A DNA stretch of 23,676 nucleotides from a virus. The notes under the pieces were generated by a model that ran no database searches, was not told the DNA's origin, and saw only the letters and a list, made by a program, of their open reading frames with translations. The stretch is from positions 1 through 23,676 of the IMG/VR virus record IMGVR_UViG_3300017769_000132; one strand, 5' to 3'. Below are positions 21,968 through 23,676 of this stretch, one piece after another. Position 1 is the first letter of the stretch; the number at the start of each line of letters is the position of its first letter. Both the position numbers and the translations under genes were made by a program.

Positions 21968-23676
21968 ATGGTATTTGGATTTGACCCTCGTAAACTTGTC
22001 GAAGAAGATCAAGAAGATAAAAAGAAAGAAGTTAAAGAAGCTGTTGAAAAGACATTAAGCTTTGAAGAGGAAGCAGAAAAGAATGAAGCTTTCATGCGTA
22101 AACAAAGCACTATCTCAGACGCATTTGATACTGCATTTAAAACATTAAGAGAGTTTCAATTTAAAAAAAAATATGGCGAAGATGCATACATTGACGAAAA
22201 GTTAAAAGAAGATCCAGAATACAGAGACCCTAGAAAATTTTCTGATGCCGAAAACAAAGAATACTTTCGTGGAGAAATGGAGAGCATGCGTGGTATTATG
22301 GAAGGTGTTGGATATGATTTTAAAACAGGTAATACAATCTATCCTGAAGATGATAAACTAAACGAAAATCAAAAGAAATTTTTTAAAAAAGGTAAATATG
22401 CAACACTTGCAAGTGAAGCAGGTGAAACTGATAAAGAAGACACACCTACATTTAAAACTGTTCAAGGAGATGATGCATTTATTTACACTGAATCAAAAGG
22501 CATACCTTTTGAAAATGAAGTAGGTATAACAGAGTCTATTATATCTGGTGTTGGTTCTGGTGCAATTAAAATACCAAAAGGTTTTATTAACCTTGGAGCA
22601 ATGGTTATGGATTATTTTGGTAAGGAAGGAATTCCTGTAGATCAAAGTAAAGTTGCACAGTTAGAAAACTGGTGGGACAAAACTATGTTTGGTATGATTG
22701 AAAAAGAATTAGATAGTAAAGCTAAAGAAAGAGCAATTGGTAGAATTACAGAATCATTGGTACAATTATATGGTGGTTGGAAAGCGGTGGGATCTGCTGG
22801 TGCTAAAGTAACCGACAAAGCTTTTGAAATGTATAACAAAGCTACATCTGCAATAAAAAAGAAAAAATATTTAAGAACTGCTGGTAACAAAGATGGTTAC
22901 AAGCTAGCTAAAGAAGTAGAAAAATGGAATAAACTTTCAGGTAAACAAAAATTTGTAGGACTGTTTGTAGGTGGTGGTGTTACAGGTGGTGTGGTTTACG
23001 ATGCAGAAAACATAGGTACTTTTGGTGATATATTTTTTGACGAAGGTGAGCTTACAGCATTAGATAGGGATGGTAGACGAACAGCCAAAGATGATGCTAT
23101 GAGAATGTTGTATAACAAATTAAAATTTTCAGGCGAAATGGGTTTTCCAATTATACCAACTGTGGTAGGTGCAGGCAAAGTTGCTAAAAGTATATTAGAT
23201 GCAAACGTTAAAAGAGCAGGACAAGCAACAAAGTTTGACAAGTTTGTAGAAAAATATTTTGCAAGACCATTAAGATCTAGAGGACCTTTTCCTGAAGAAC
23301 AATTTCAAGGTATGCAAAGATTAGAAGGTAAAAAATCTTCTGCTAACTTATTATCAACAGACTATCTTAAAAATATAGACGAGATTACAAAACAAATATC
23401 TAAATACTCACAATCAGCAGCCAATACTTCTGGTATGAGTACAGAATTATCTGATTTAATTATAAAATTAATTAATAGAGGTAACTTAGGAATTAAAAAT
23501 GGTAGAGTTGTAGTAAAAGGTTTTGATGATGCATCATTAGATACTTTTTGGACTGACATAACTAAAAAATTAAATGTAAAACCTGGAGACGCAACAAAAT
23601 TAATTGATGAGTTAATGAACGTACACACATCATGGGCTCAGTTTCTTAATGCAGTATTAAAAGGTAAAAACTTAAA
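21968..23676 (+). CDS. Large virion-associated protein, N-terminal part (runs off the right edge)
   Basis: The frame is open from ATG 21968 (AGGAGG at 21958-21963) to the end, giving 569 codons so far. The first 150 residues are highly charged and helical (KKEVKEAVEKTLSFEEEAEK). Near residues 185-215 an amphipathic stretch ends in IPKGFINLGAMVMDYFG. Around residues 324-338 a Gly-rich hydrophobic segment (FVGLFVGGGVTGGVV) looks able to enter a membrane. Later parts carry ARPLRSRGPFPEEQFQGMQR, a pattern I recall from large pelagiphage virion proteins. No lysozyme or peptidase motif is seen in this part. A large ejection protein is the best guess. Confidence 0.6.
   Translation, partial: MVFGFDPRKLVEEDQEDKKKEVKEAVEKTLSFEEEAEKNEAFMRKQSTISDAFDTAFKTLREFQFKKKYGEDAYIDEKLKEDPEYRDPRKFSDAENKEYFRGEMESMRGIMEGVGYDFKTGNTIYPEDDKLNENQKKFFKKGKYATLASEAGETDKEDTPTFKTVQGDDAFIYTESKGIPFENEVGITESIISGVGSGAIKIPKGFINLGAMVMDYFGKEGIPVDQSKVAQLENWWDKTMFGMIEKELDSKAKERAIGRITESLVQLYGGWKAVGSAGAKVTDKAFEMYNKATSAIKKKKYLRTAGNKDGYKLAKEVEKWNKLSGKQKFVGLFVGGGVTGGVVYDAENIGTFGDIFFDEGELTALDRDGRRTAKDDAMRMLYNKLKFSGEMGFPIIPTVVGAGKVAKSILDANVKRAGQATKFDKFVEKYFARPLRSRGPFPEEQFQGMQRLEGKKSSANLLSTDYLKNIDEITKQISKYSQSAANTSGMSTELSDLIIKLINRGNLGIKNGRVVVKGFDDASLDTFWTDITKKLNVKPGDATKLIDELMNVHTSWAQFLNAVLKGKNL

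Overview
The window is a stretch of an AT-rich tailed-phage genome, by eye about one third GC. Many proteins look like families I know from marine phages of SAR11 (pelagiphages) and cyanobacteria. These include a P22 gp4-like connector, a gp10/nozzle-like protein, a Gly-rich adhesin, several small virion proteins and Gln/Gly-rich candidate ejection proteins. There is no tape-measure or sheath gene, so a short-tailed (podovirus-like) particle is the best guess. No rRNA, tRNA, integrase, IS element or CRISPR array was seen. All family names are from memory of sequence patterns, with no database search.

Layout. (A) 1-7293, plus strand: end of an upstream virion gene, a hairpin, then connector and tail genes. 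They end in a repeat protein with a cupredoxin-like N-terminus, a tail-fibre-type protein, a Gly-rich adhesin and its small companion. A near-consensus sigma70-type promoter lies inside the run at 4543-4571. (B) 7290-15070: a cassette of overlapping genes in two divergent arms, which interrupts the structural run. The minus arm (transcribed 11956 to 7290) holds four 2-oxoglutarate/Fe(II) oxygenase-like genes, a NodU/CmcH/TobZ-type O-carbamoyltransferase and a degenerate double-stranded beta-helix protein. The plus arm (12015 to 15070) holds a small conserved protein of unknown role, three more oxygenase-like genes and a flavin-dependent (tryptophan-)halogenase-like gene. (C) 15088-23676, plus strand: the structural run resumes with the nozzle-like protein, two short genes of 54 and 59 codons, and a set of Gly/Gln-rich probable internal or ejection proteins. 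The last gene runs off the right edge.

The genes of A and C are typical of marine phages. The cassette is the unusual part: seven oxygenase-like proteins with recognisable metal-ligand motifs, one degenerate relative, a halogenase-like flavoprotein and a carbamoyltransferase lie between tail genes. The simplest reading is a post-translational or small-molecule tailoring system (hydroxylate, halogenate, carbamoylate). The Gly/Pro-rich adhesin next door is one plausible substrate. This pathway is inference; only the gene families and their tight arrangement are seen in the sequence.
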